Source: Alkalitalea saponilacus
Lineage (GTDB): Bacteria; Bacteroidota; Bacteroidia; Bacteroidales; Marinilabiliaceae
Direction: 5' to 3'
Length of the DNA stretch: 64,000 nucleotides
NCBI RefSeq assembly: GCF_900168165.1
Contig: NZ_FUYV01000016.1
Location: 62,001-126,000, forward strand
This document shows positions 55,354-64,000 of this stretch, piece by piece; the stretch's first letter is position 1; each line of letters begins with the position of its first letter. Both the position numbers and the translations under genes were made by a program. The notes under the pieces are model-generated. The model searched no databases and was not told the DNA's origin. It saw nothing but the letters and a program-made list of their open reading frames with translations.

Positions 55354-56628
55354 TTAATCAAACCTTCTTTGTCTGAACCAAAACTCCTGCATTGTAAAGT
55401 TTAAGGTAAACCTCGTATAAGTTTCCGATAAATCATTACTATCAGATGTTCCTCTCATGCCATATTCAAATCCTAGATTAATTGATGTAAATGTTCTTCC
55501 TACTGGTAAACCTAAACCAAATGTCATGCCAAAATCTGTAATCTGGTTGTTATTGTATTGAAGATAGTCTTCGTAATAGCGCAGTCCTGCACGATACCTT
55601 ACACGTTGAAAATATCTTGTGGCTGTTCTTTCATTAGGAACAAGTTCAGCACCCAATGAGAGCATATTAGTATTTACTGTTTGACTTATGTCGTCCGGAA
55701 AATTAGCGCTGCTCCACCTTTGAGTCGAGTAGTCCATCGCTAGCAGAAATCGTTCATTAAATCTGTATGAGGCGCCTACGCCCAGGTTCATAGGCATTTC
55801 AAACTCGTTGTTGTTCCAACGTAATGTGCTGCTGGATATGGTATCGCTATTAAAAAACAGGCTACCATCGAGTTGGTATTGTCTACCTGTAGCCAATGTG
55901 GTTGATGTTTTACCCCGCATCGGTGTTCTTGGACGGAATACAGCTCCAAGTGTTAACTGTTCATTTACATTATACTGTACTCCAAAATCAAATAAAAATG
56001 AATTAATCTGATGATGATTTTGTAGCCCGTGAACTCTTATGTTATCTCCGAGAAACTCACTAAATGAGGTGTGTTTGATGTTTCCAAACCAATACGATGC
56101 ATGAACGCCCAGATTTAAATCGTCGCTAATTTTAATACCAACACCTCCATATGCGGAAGAGATATTTCCTGTTCCAATGGCAGACTGAAGTACCGGATTG
56201 TCTTGAGGTGATTGAATGATCTCAAATTGGTATCCTGCTTGTGAAACTGGTTTTACTCCAAATGAGGTTCTGACTCTAGGGCTGACTGGGAATCCAATCG
56301 CAAAGTAATCAAAGTAAATATCAGAGAATGTTTGAGACTGATCATTGTGCGACAAGGTATTACTGTTGCCTGAAACACCAACCTCAAAAAAGAAATTAAG
56401 GGAGTCTATGGCACTGTATGATGCCGGATTCAGGCTGTTTAAGTGTCGGGGCGTTTGAACGCCGATACCTGTACCGCCCATGGCTTCATTTCGACCAAAT
56501 CCACGATAGTTCATTTCGCCTATGCCATACCTGGAGGTAGGTGAATATGTTCTGGTTTGGGCTGTTGAGATGCCGACTGTTGATAATAAAATAATTGTTG
56601 TAAGCAGAAGCTTGATTTGTCTATGCAT
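55354..56628 (-). CDS. Outer membrane beta-barrel protein, FadL-like, function unknown
   Basis: 424 residues with a signal peptide (about 1-23). The mature start SRYGIGEMNYRGFGRNEAMGG with GVQTPRHLNSLNPASYSAI resembles the plugged N-terminus of FadL/OmpP1-type barrels common in Bacteroidota. The rest is strand-turn repeats of barrel type, ending in an aromatic-rich strand. It may transport hydrophobic compounds or be structural. It overlaps the end of coaX by 8 nt, so the two are coupled. Confidence 0.75.
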   Translation of the reverse strand: MHRQIKLLLTTIILLSTVGISTAQTRTYSPTSRYGIGEMNYRGFGRNEAMGGTGIGVQTPRHLNSLNPASYSAIDSLNFFFEVGVSGNSNTLSHNDQSQTFSDIYFDYFAIGFPVSPRVRTSFGVKPVSQAGYQFEIIQSPQDNPVLQSAIGTGNISSAYGGVGIKISDDLNLGVHASYWFGNIKHTSFSEFLGDNIRVHGLQNHHQINSFLFDFGVQYNVNEQLTLGAVFRPRTPMRGKTSTTLATGRQYQLDGSLFFNSDTISSSTLRWNNNEFEMPMNLGVGASYRFNERFLLAMDYSTQRWSSANFPDDISQTVNTNMLSLGAELVPNERTATRYFQRVRYRAGLRYYEDYLQYNNNQITDFGMTFGLGLPVGRTFTSINLGFEYGMRGTSDSNDLSETYTRFTLNFTMQEFWFRQRRFD

Positions 56629-57346
56629 TGTTTTCCAGTATTCTATTTAGTCCTAGCAAAACTAAATTTTGATTTACAAAGATGGGCTTTTTTAATTTTC
56701 TGACAAAAAAATCTGAGTCTCCACCTGTAATAATTGTGTGTAGAGAACCCCAGTTTTTCATACAGAAGTCACGGTAGCCTTCTATTTCAAAAATCATTCC
56801 ATTAATTACTCCTGATGCAATTGCCTGATTAGTCGTTTCTCCCGGAATGTTGCTGTCCTCATTTCTTGATATCAATGGTAATTTACCGGTAAATTGATTC
56901 AAAGCTTTAAATCTGGTTTCCATTCCCGGAGAAATGCTTCCTCCTATATATTTGTCATTCAGTAAAATGTCGTATGTGATTGCGGTTCCTGCATCAATCA
57001 CTAATATGTTGGTGGCTGGAAAGAGGCTCTGTGCACCGGCTACAGCAGCAATTCTGTCCCTCCCCAGGGTTTCGGGTGTTTTATAATGATTAAAAAAGGG
57101 GAGGGGCGTTTGATGATTTAATATAACAACCTTCCCTCCAATTTTATCGAAAACAGACATGTTAAGTTTATCTGTAACACTGCAAATGATTGCTGATTGT
57201 GGCTTGTACGCTCCGATGATACTTTTCAGTTTCCCTTGGTCATTGTTTGGAATACTGTCAAAGTGAATTAATGTCTGTTGGTCAAAAATCCCAAATTTTA
57301 TGGCACTGTTTCCCTGATCTATTGCTAACTTCAACATGTAAATCAT
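56621..57346 (-). CDS. coaX: Type III pantothenate kinase CoaX
   Basis: 241 residues; the ATG at 57337 (MLKLAIDQGN) may be the true start. ASKHA-fold phosphate loop AIDQGNSAIKFGIF, the TLGRDRIAAVAGA block and VIDAGTAITYDIL are characteristic. It makes 4'-phosphopantothenate, the first step to CoA; type III enzymes need a monovalent cation and are not inhibited by CoA. First gene of the minus-strand envelope string. Confidence 0.93.
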   Translation of the reverse strand: MIYMLKLAIDQGNSAIKFGIFDQQTLIHFDSIPNNDQGKLKSIIGAYKPQSAIICSVTDKLNMSVFDKIGGKVVILNHQTPLPFFNHYKTPETLGRDRIAAVAGAQSLFPATNILVIDAGTAITYDILLNDKYIGGSISPGMETRFKALNQFTGKLPLISRNEDSNIPGETTNQAIASGVINGMIFEIEGYRDFCMKNWGSLHTIITGGDSDFFVRKLKKPIFVNQNLVLLGLNRILENNA

Positions 57347-57559
57347 GTTTAGTTTATAGAAAAATAGTCTGCAAATTTAATTGATTTATTGTACTTACAC
57401 CATATATGGGAATAATTTAAGCCATTTGTTTTATTATTCTCATCTGTTTGGGTGTTTTTTAATAAATATTAACCTGGTGACTTTTTATTTCGGATAGAAA
57501 TTACCTGTCCGTAAGGATTGCTCGCCTCTCCTTTAATACTATTGAAAGAGAATTATCAT

Positions 57560-58612
57560 ATGAGAAAAGTACTGATAGTTGAAGATGATAAGTTTTTAGC
57601 TGCTATATTTTCTTTGTTTATCAAGGATTTGGGGCACTTATTGGTAGGAAGGTGTCAAACTGGTGCTCAGGCCTTGGAAATGTGTCAGTCCGAGAAACCC
57701 GATGTTGTTCTCATGGACATTCATCTGGAAGGAGAACTAGATGGCATTGAAACGGCAGAAAGGATTCAACGTGATTTTGAAATACCGGTAATATTTGTTA
57801 CCAGCGACACAAGCAGCCAGGTAGTGGAAAGAGCTATTGTGGCAAATTCATACGGATATCTTGTAAAACCTGTTCAAAAAAACGAGTTGAGCATCACCAT
57901 CGATCTGGCATATTACAAGCATAAGGCTGTAATTGATCAGAAAAGACGGGAACAGAGTTTTCGCCGGTATCTTGCTGAGGCGCCGGTGGCTGTAATAATT
58001 GTGCATGACGGACGTATTCAGTATCTTAATATGAATGCTCTGGATCTGTTTCATACTCATTATATTGAAGATATGATCGGATTACCTCTTGTTGATTTCG
58101 TTGATGACTGTTCAAAGGGTGCATTTAATGAGTTTATAAGCAATAATGCGGGGACAGGTAGGGTGGCTGAAAGGCACGATATTGTTTTTATGGGGCTGCA
58201 TAAAAAACCATTGGATGTAGCCATTACCGGTTCCTGGATTGAATTTAACGGAAAACAGGCCTTACAAATCGTAATGATGGATATCACGCCTGAAAAATCA
58301 GCCATCAGAGATTGTGAGAAGTTGAGATATGCACTTTTTATGGGTGGAAAAGGGGTTATGATTCTTGATCAAAACTTAAAAGTCTCAGGGGTTACTCCCG
58401 GCTTCAAAAGTTTAATCAGATTAGAACAAGGTTCAGATATCAAAGATCTTAATATGGATGAGAGGTTGTTAATGAGTTTGCTAAACGGAAACTTTGAAGA
58501 GCAGCAAGAGACAACCATTACATACCTGAACAAGAACTACAAGTGTATGGTGTTTGCCATAGGCCAAACACAAAAGAAGACGCGAGAACTTATAGTTAAG
58601 ATTGTTGAGTAG
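57560..58612 (+). CDS. Response regulator with PAS domain(s)
   Basis: 350 residues from the ATG at 57560. The receiver domain (about 1-115) has Asp9/Asp10, phosphorylation site Asp53, Thr81 and Lys103. A PAS domain follows (about 140-245; VAVIIVHDGRIQYLNMNALDLF), and a second, weak PAS-like segment (about 255-345) is at the end. There is no DNA-binding or enzymatic output, so it probably acts by protein contact. No histidine kinase gene is nearby. Its 3' end overlaps mfd (opposite strand) by 17 nt. Confidence 0.85.
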   Translation: MRKVLIVEDDKFLAAIFSLFIKDLGHLLVGRCQTGAQALEMCQSEKPDVVLMDIHLEGELDGIETAERIQRDFEIPVIFVTSDTSSQVVERAIVANSYGYLVKPVQKNELSITIDLAYYKHKAVIDQKRREQSFRRYLAEAPVAVIIVHDGRIQYLNMNALDLFHTHYIEDMIGLPLVDFVDDCSKGAFNEFISNNAGTGRVAERHDIVFMGLHKKPLDVAITGSWIEFNGKQALQIVMMDITPEKSAIRDCEKLRYALFMGGKGVMILDQNLKVSGVTPGFKSLIRLEQGSDIKDLNMDERLLMSLLNGNFEEQQETTITYLNKNYKCMVFAIGQTQKKTRELIVKIVE

Positions 58613-61600
58613 TCCGAATATCCTCAATCAGTTGGTAAACATCTGTTATTGATGACACTTTGGAAACAATCAGCCATAGTTTGCCATTCTTTTCTTCCAT
58701 CTTGGCTTTTTTATGGTTGCTTTGCAACCATAAAAGTATTTGTCCGAATGTACTTGACTGATAAAACGGTGAGGATTGATTACTTACAAAATTGATTCTT
58801 ACTGTATTGTTTTTGTAAGATATCTTTTCCATTCCTAATGATTCAGCCAAAATACGCATCTTTACCACCAAAAGAAGTCCTTCGGCTTCTTTTGGCAGCT
58901 CTCCGAAACGATCCTCTGTATTTTTTCTGAAGTCTTCTATTTTTTCAATCTCCTTAATATTATCAAGTTCCCTGTAGAGGTTCATTCTTTCGGCAATGTT
59001 GCTCACGTACTCTTCAGGTAACCTGATGTCTGCATCGGTTTCAATCTGGCAATCGGTTACATATTTCATTGTTTTTTGATGCGACTCAGAATGTTTCAGG
59101 GTTTCAGGGTATTCGGTCTCTCTGAGTTCCAGAAGGGCTTCTTCCAGAATACGTTGATAGGTTTCATAACCTATGTCGGCAATGAAACCACTCTGTTCTC
59201 CTCCCAATAGATTCCCTGCACCACGAATGTCTAAATCCTGCATGGCGATCTGGAAACCGCTGCCTAAATCGGAAAATTCTTCAAGAATCTTCAGCCTTCG
59301 TCTCGCATCATTGGTCAGTGTTGTCACAGGCGGTGCCAATAAGTAGCAAAACGCTTTTTTGTTTGACCTGCCAACTCGTCCCCGCAATTGGTGGAGCTCG
59401 CTCAAACCAAACTGGTGTGCGTTATTTATTATTATGGTGTTTGCATTTGGAATGTCCAGTCCGGATTCAATGATGGTTGTTGCAATTAGAACATCATGTT
59501 CGCCGTCGATAAATTCCAGCATGATTTTTTCCAGTTTGCTCCCTTCCATCTGTCCGTGTGCAACAACGGTCTTTATATTTGGGAGTAGCCGGTTCACAAA
59601 ATGCTCAATTTCATGGATGTTCTGAACCCTGTTGTTGATGAAAAACACCTGTCCGTTTCGTTCTACTTCATGCTGAATGGCTTCTTTTATGATGTCAGCA
59701 TCGAATGTATGTAATTCAGTGAAAATGGGATGGCGATTGGCCGGTGGGGTGTTGAGTATGGACAAATCTCTTGCTCCCATCAATGAAAATTGCAGGGTGC
59801 GCGGTATGGGCGTGGCAGTAAGAGTGAGGGTGTCAACATTTATTTTAAGCCGTTTCAGTTTTTCTTTTACCGATACGCCAAAACGCTGCTCCTCATCGAT
59901 AATGAGTAACCCCAAATCCTTAAAATTTACATCTTTACCAACCAATCTGTGGGTTCCAATTAATATATCCACTTTCCCCTCTGATGTATCTTTTATGATG
60001 CCCTTTGTTTCAGATGCTTTTCTTAATCTGCTGATGTACTCTACCCGGCATGGGAAATCCTTTAGTCTGTCACGAAAAGTATGATAGTGCTGGAAGGCCA
60101 AAATGGTAGTAGGCACCAACACAGCTACCTGCTTATTGTCGGCTACAGCTTTAAAAGCCGCACGTATTGCCACTTCTGTTTTGCCAAAGCCTACATCTCC
60201 GCAAACCAACCTGTCCATGGGATTGTGCTCTTCCATATCCTGTTTTACGGCCTGCGTCGCTTTAATCTGATCGGGCGTATCTTCATAAATAAATGAAGCT
60301 TCCAGCTCATTCTGCATAAATGAGTCGGCCGAAAACCCGTAACCGGGTTCAGATTTTCTTCTGGCATAAAGGGCTATCAATTCACGGGCAATGTCTTTAA
60401 CTTTTTTCTTGGTCTTCTCCTTCATCTTAGACCAAGCCGCTGTACCCAGTTTGTTAACCCTTGGAGGTTCTCCTTCCTGTCCTTTATATTTGCTGATGCG
60501 GTGCAGCGAATGTATGTTGACCAGAAGCACATCGTTATCACGATATATCAGTTGGATGGCTTCCTGTTTTTTCCCATTTTCCTGCATGGTCACCAAACCT
60601 CCAAACTTCCCAATGCCATGATCCACATGAACAACATAATCACCGGGATTTAGCCGGGTTAGCTCTTTTAATGTGATTGACTGCCGGGCGGCTCTGGTTT
60701 TGTCGGTTTTAAGGGTGAATTTGTGATAGCGGTCAAAAATCTGGTGGTCGGTGTATATGCAGAGCTTTAAATCATGGTCGATAAACCCTTCATGAAGCGC
60801 GTGGTGCATCTCTTCATACTCCAGGTTACTTCCTCGGTCGCTAAAGATTTGTGTTAATCGCTCAAACTGTCTTTTGTTGTCTGAGAGCACCATGATGCGA
60901 TACCCGTCTTCAATCATGGTTCTCATATTCTCTTCAATCAAGGAGAACTTTTTGTGAAAGAGAGGTTGAGGCGAGGTGTTGAATTGAATGGTACTAACAG
61001 TTGGAGAATTTTGAGGATTTCCCCAGATGATAAACGGTCTGCCGGCAAGCTGTTCCATGAACAGCTTGCCGTTGATTAAATCCTTCACACCGGGTAAATA
61101 ACGACTTTCCTCGTCATTTTCATCCTTATAAGACGCAGACTTAACTTTCTGATGAATCTCATCCATCTTATTAAAAATGAGGGATGGAGAGTTCATCCAA
61201 AATTTAACAGACTGCGGAATGTATTCATTAATGCTGATGAATTGATCTGGAGTAGCAGAAGATAATTTGGGTATGATGGTAATCTCCTCGAAGGTGGTTT
61301 TCGACAACTGATTTTCAATGTCAAATGAGCGTATGCTTTCAATCTCATCGCCAAAAAAATCAATTCTATATGGCTCTTCATGCGAATAGCTGAAAACATC
61401 AAGAATGGAGCCTCTTACAGAATAATACCCCGGTTCATAAACAAAATCTGCACGTTGAAATCCTAATTCGTTTAAAAAGTCAACCACAAAGAAAAGGTCT
61501 GTGTTTTCACCTTTCTTTACGGTAATGGTTTGGTTGCTGATGGTCTCTGAATCGGGAACTTTCTCCATCAATGCCTCAGGATAGGTCACGAAGAAATGAC

Positions 61601-61964
61601 CTGCTGATTGATTTCTCAGATTTTGAAGAGCTTCCGTACGAAGAATAATCTGGCTGCTTTCGGGCTGTCCGTATTCCGGCGATCGTTTGTAAGATGATGG
61701 TAGAAAAAAGACAGGAGTTTCACCCAGCAACTGGGTGAGATCGTGATAGAGATAAGCAGCACTTTCCTTATCATCGGCAACTAAAAGGTGCGAAGCATTG
61801 TCTTTTAAAGTGGCGGCAATTAAAGATACCGAACTTCCGGTTAATCCTTTTAAGAAAAGATTTCCGTTAGGTGTTTTCAACCATTCCTTAATGGTTGAAA
61901 TGGATGTGTGATGAAGATATTTCTGTACCGGAGCACTGGATGGGCTCATCTTTTTTTTTGGCAA
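58596..61964 (-). CDS. mfd: Transcription-repair coupling factor Mfd
   Basis: 1122 residues. UvrB-like N-terminal modules, the RNA-polymerase-interacting domain (PGDYVVHVDHGIGKFGG) and the RecG-like translocase (VCGDVGFGKTEVAIRAA, IIDEEQRFGV, LTLTATPIPRTLQ, IIESGLDIPNANT) are in the usual order, with the TRCF tail at the end. It releases stalled RNA polymerase and recruits UvrA. Close to the normal length (about 1150). Confidence 0.96.
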   Translation of the reverse strand: MPKKKMSPSSAPVQKYLHHTSISTIKEWLKTPNGNLFLKGLTGSSVSLIAATLKDNASHLLVADDKESAAYLYHDLTQLLGETPVFFLPSSYKRSPEYGQPESSQIILRTEALQNLRNQSAGHFFVTYPEALMEKVPDSETISNQTITVKKGENTDLFFVVDFLNELGFQRADFVYEPGYYSVRGSILDVFSYSHEEPYRIDFFGDEIESIRSFDIENQLSKTTFEEITIIPKLSSATPDQFISINEYIPQSVKFWMNSPSLIFNKMDEIHQKVKSASYKDENDEESRYLPGVKDLINGKLFMEQLAGRPFIIWGNPQNSPTVSTIQFNTSPQPLFHKKFSLIEENMRTMIEDGYRIMVLSDNKRQFERLTQIFSDRGSNLEYEEMHHALHEGFIDHDLKLCIYTDHQIFDRYHKFTLKTDKTRAARQSITLKELTRLNPGDYVVHVDHGIGKFGGLVTMQENGKKQEAIQLIYRDNDVLLVNIHSLHRISKYKGQEGEPPRVNKLGTAAWSKMKEKTKKKVKDIARELIALYARRKSEPGYGFSADSFMQNELEASFIYEDTPDQIKATQAVKQDMEEHNPMDRLVCGDVGFGKTEVAIRAAFKAVADNKQVAVLVPTTILAFQHYHTFRDRLKDFPCRVEYISRLRKASETKGIIKDTSEGKVDILIGTHRLVGKDVNFKDLGLLIIDEEQRFGVSVKEKLKRLKINVDTLTLTATPIPRTLQFSLMGARDLSILNTPPANRHPIFTELHTFDADIIKEAIQHEVERNGQVFFINNRVQNIHEIEHFVNRLLPNIKTVVAHGQMEGSKLEKIMLEFIDGEHDVLIATTIIESGLDIPNANTIIINNAHQFGLSELHQLRGRVGRSNKKAFCYLLAPPVTTLTNDARRRLKILEEFSDLGSGFQIAMQDLDIRGAGNLLGGEQSGFIADIGYETYQRILEEALLELRETEYPETLKHSESHQKTMKYVTDCQIETDADIRLPEEYVSNIAERMNLYRELDNIKEIEKIEDFRKNTEDRFGELPKEAEGLLLVVKMRILAESLGMEKISYKNNTVRINFVSNQSSPFYQSSTFGQILLWLQSNHKKAKMEEKNGKLWLIVSKVSSITDVYQLIEDIRTTQQS

Positions 61965-62147
61965 AAATAATGAAATATGTAAAATTGAGTCCTTAATGGT
62001 TCGGGTTTTATGGATATTTATGATTATAATTTCTGAGGATGTATTATTTTTGACTTGTATTGGTTTAACTGTGCGGCATTAGTTGTGAATGGCTAGTTTT
62101 ATTACATTCAAATTATGCATTGTCTAATATCAATTCCGGGGTATTTG

Positions 62148-62180
62148 GGACTAATATCTAAAAATCTAATATCTAAGAAT
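62148..62180. repeat. Short TCTAATATCTAA-type repeats upstream of lysC
   Basis: CTAATATCTAA occurs twice within about 30 bp just before the lysC ATG. The nearby 13-mer ATTGTCTAATATC (62119-62131) differs by one base from ATTGTCTAACATC at 38956-38968 upstream of mraY. The function is unknown and may be a low-complexity leader. Confidence 0.4.
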
Positions 62181-62189
62181 CTTAATTCT

Positions 62190-63440
62190 ATGAAAGTATA
62201 TAAATTTGGCGGAGCATCAGTAAGAGATGCCGAGGGAGTTCGTAATGTTACTTCAATTGTTAAAGGTGCTGAAACACCTTTAGTGGTGGTGATTTCGGCC
62301 ATGGGTAAGATGACAAATGCTTTTGAAGAGTTAGTTTCTGCATATTTTAGGGAGGAGAAGGAGGTGATGGATGAATGTTTGAAATTTGTGCATGATTATC
62401 ATACACAAATCATTCACGATTTGTTTGGGAATGCCAATGCATCAAAAAGGTACAATGAACAGATGCACCATTTGGAAACACGTTTGAAGCTATCTCCATC
62501 CATGCATTTTGATTTTGAATATGATCAAATTGTAAGTTTTGGGGAGCTTTTATCCACTTCCATCGTAGCAGATTTCTGGGAGCAGGATGGGGTTAAAAGC
62601 AGTTGGACAGATGTGCGCACCATCCTTAAAACCGATGATTTGTATCGCGATTCTAATGTTGATTGGTCTTTGACGAATCAGTTAATGATGCAGGCTTTTA
62701 ATTTTGCTGATGCTGAAGTTTATTTGACTCAGGGTTTTCTGGGTGGAACCATTAGCAACCTCACAACTACGCTGGGGCGGGAAGGTTCCGATTATACAGC
62801 TGCAATTATAGGCCATGTGATGAATGCTTCAGATGTGACCATATGGAAGGATGTTCCCGGTGTTTTGAATGCTGACCCCAGGTGGTATCAGGGCGCCGTA
62901 AAAATTGAGGAGCTCTCTTACATGGAGGCCATTGAACTTTCTTATTACGGCGCACAGGTTATTCATCCAAAGACTCTTAAACCATTGCAAAATAAGAACA
63001 TTCCCTTGAAAGTGAGATCTTTTATAGATAAAGAGGAAAAAGGAACAGTTATTTTAGAAAGAACCGGAATTAGTGAGCAGGTACCTGTCTTTATTCTGAA
63101 GACCAATCAGATTTTTGTGACCATTTCCCCTCTCGATTTTTCCTTTATCATGGAAGATAAATTGATCGAAATCATCTCAATTTTCAAAAAGTTTCGTGTA
63201 AAAATGAATTTAATGCAGAATTCTGCATTAAATTTTTCAGCAAGTTTCGACAGAATCAGGGAAATGGATGTTTTATTAAGTGAATTAAAGAATAATTTCT
63301 CAGTACGTTACAACGAGAATGTACAACTAATTACCATTCGGCAGTACACCAACGCTGCCATTGAGGAGATGACCAGCGGAAAAGAAATTTTGGACTCACA
63401 GATAACCAGAAAAGTTGCACGGTTTGTAATAAGAGGTTAG
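62190..63440 (+). CDS. lysC: Aspartate kinase
   Basis: 416 residues from the ATG at 62190; an upstream ATG at 62115 adds a repetitive stretch coded by the TCTAA repeats and was rejected. The kinase domain starts with VYKFGGASV (a Thr-to-Ala variant of KFGGTSV) and holds FLGGTISNLTTTLGREGSDYTAA. Two ACT domains follow (about 300-416). It makes aspartyl phosphate for lysine/mDAP, threonine and methionine synthesis and so feeds the mDAP-type wall. Monofunctional, not fused to homoserine dehydrogenase. Confidence 0.93.
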   Translation: MKVYKFGGASVRDAEGVRNVTSIVKGAETPLVVVISAMGKMTNAFEELVSAYFREEKEVMDECLKFVHDYHTQIIHDLFGNANASKRYNEQMHHLETRLKLSPSMHFDFEYDQIVSFGELLSTSIVADFWEQDGVKSSWTDVRTILKTDDLYRDSNVDWSLTNQLMMQAFNFADAEVYLTQGFLGGTISNLTTTLGREGSDYTAAIIGHVMNASDVTIWKDVPGVLNADPRWYQGAVKIEELSYMEAIELSYYGAQVIHPKTLKPLQNKNIPLKVRSFIDKEEKGTVILERTGISEQVPVFILKTNQIFVTISPLDFSFIMEDKLIEIISIFKKFRVKMNLMQNSALNFSASFDRIREMDVLLSELKNNFSVRYNENVQLITIRQYTNAAIEEMTSGKEILDSQITRKVARFVIRG

Positions 63441-63943
63441 TCTTTTTTATTCACCGAAACTCTGAATGCCGGTTTACGGCCAAGGTAGGTTCCTTCATCG
63501 GAATATATACCATAAGCCAGAACCATGGATAGAACTTGTTTATGAAATGTCTGGTTGTTTTCATCAAACAGCCAGATCTCTTCAAATTGTATCTCTTCAA
63601 TGTTCTCTCTTGAAAATTCCGCATCTTTCTCCAGAGCTTCAACATCAGAAATAGTTAATTGCTGTTCTGTAAAATAATCAAAGGCAATTGTTTTGCCAGT
63701 GTAAACATTTTCAAAAATGGAATTGATGAGTTTTTGATGTTGAACATTCCTTAAACGATATTCCGCCCACTCATCCATCGGGTCGGTATTGGTTATTTCA
63801 ACACTATAAATAATGGTGTCGGCTATGATGTGTTCCAAATCGTAAGCCAGGTCTGATACTATTACGCGGTTGGTTTCTTTTACAACCTTAGTGCAGCCTG
63901 CAAAAATCATTAAAACAATAAAAATTACCGATGCAGTTCTCAT
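63437..63943 (-). CDS. Small lipoprotein, function unknown
   Basis: 168 residues. Lipoprotein signal with lipobox IFAGC (Cys17). The mature part is acidic and ends with EEIWLFDENNQTFHKQVLSM and YLGRKPAFRV. The F-D-E/K-x-W-x-F-D pattern and the late LGRKP faintly recall GldN/PorN proteins of the gliding and type IX secretion apparatus, but it is much shorter and I would not name it so. Convergent with lysC, overlapping it by 4 nt. Bases 63944-64000 show nothing recognisable. Confidence 0.6.
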   Translation of the reverse strand: MRTASVIFIVLMIFAGCTKVVKETNRVIVSDLAYDLEHIIADTIIYSVEITNTDPMDEWAEYRLRNVQHQKLINSIFENVYTGKTIAFDYFTEQQLTISDVEALEKDAEFSRENIEEIQFEEIWLFDENNQTFHKQVLSMVLAYGIYSDEGTYLGRKPAFRVSVNKKD

Positions 63944-64000
63944 ATTTCCACGGTTTATTTTCTTCCAGAAAAGAAACGGGACGATTAATAATCGAAGAGT

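Noticed and set aside
62115-62189. Longer aspartate kinase frame
   Set aside because: The extra 25 residues come from a TCTAA repeat stretch, and aspartate kinases begin just before the KFGG motif.

Overview
The window looks like a chromosomal segment of a Bacteroidota bacterium, most likely of the Marinilabiliales/Bacteroidales side. The evidence is: repeated TAnnTTTG-type -7 promoter elements; a division and cell wall (dcw) cluster with a PASTA-bearing FtsI and a long FtsZ tail; a probable GlsB/GlsA glycine-lipid pair; the coaX-OMP-TPR-lptC-CNNM-ppiD envelope gene string; and meso-DAP-type MurE (DNPR motif). Almost everything is housekeeping, with only a few accessory patches. No CRISPR array, rRNA, prophage or intact insertion sequence was seen.

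Layout. 1-5981 (minus): TamB (cut by the window edge) and TamA, then a two-gene unit of a lipoprotein and an outer-membrane barrel protein. 6175-8645 (minus): a two-gene AmmeMemoRadiSam unit in which MEMO1 and AMMECR1 are fused. 8797-9243: tRNA-Lys with its own promoter and terminator, followed by a degraded ISAon1-like transposase scrap. 9500-15865 (plus): acyl-CoA ligase, BASS transporter, DUF2007 protein, APC permease and a polyferredoxin. 15867-21509: a PIF1-type helicase with RecQ-like C-terminal domains, divergent tadA and aspS, then an MntA/HepT toxin-antitoxin pair. 21661-26284: flavoprotein, acyltransferase, AhpD-like protein, tandem universal stress protein and a SPOR-domain protein. 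26421-33194: a long PurF-like amidophosphoribosyltransferase, a serine hydrolase, a dihydrolipoyl-dehydrogenase-like flavoprotein lacking the redox cysteines, and the probable glycine-lipid acyltransferases.

33386-49542 (plus) is a nearly gapless dcw cluster: mraZ, rsmH, ftsL, ftsI, murE, mraY, murD, ftsW, murG, murC, ftsQ, ftsA, ftsZ, then a YqeY/GatB-like gene and a strong terminator. Three GTGG(G/T) boxes at exact 10-bp spacing precede mraZ and fit MraZ self-control. The cluster supplies the lipid II pathway from UDP-MurNAc-dipeptide onward (murF, murB and ddl are not here) and the divisome core.

49643-57346 (minus) is an envelope biogenesis string (PpiD-like foldase, CNNM/CBS membrane protein, LptC, TPR protein, outer-membrane barrel, pantothenate kinase CoaX). 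57560-63943 holds an orphan response regulator, Mfd, aspartate kinase and a small lipoprotein.

The least explained signals are: two related TGAGAT palindromes, one between tadA and aspS and one on the mntA promoter; a perfect 23-bp palindrome made of two inverted DnaA-box-like 9-mers at 24623-24645; a tandem duplication that copies the start region of the cysteine-less flavoprotein gene; and the MEMO1-AMMECR1 fusion. I did not find a clearly new multi-gene system.
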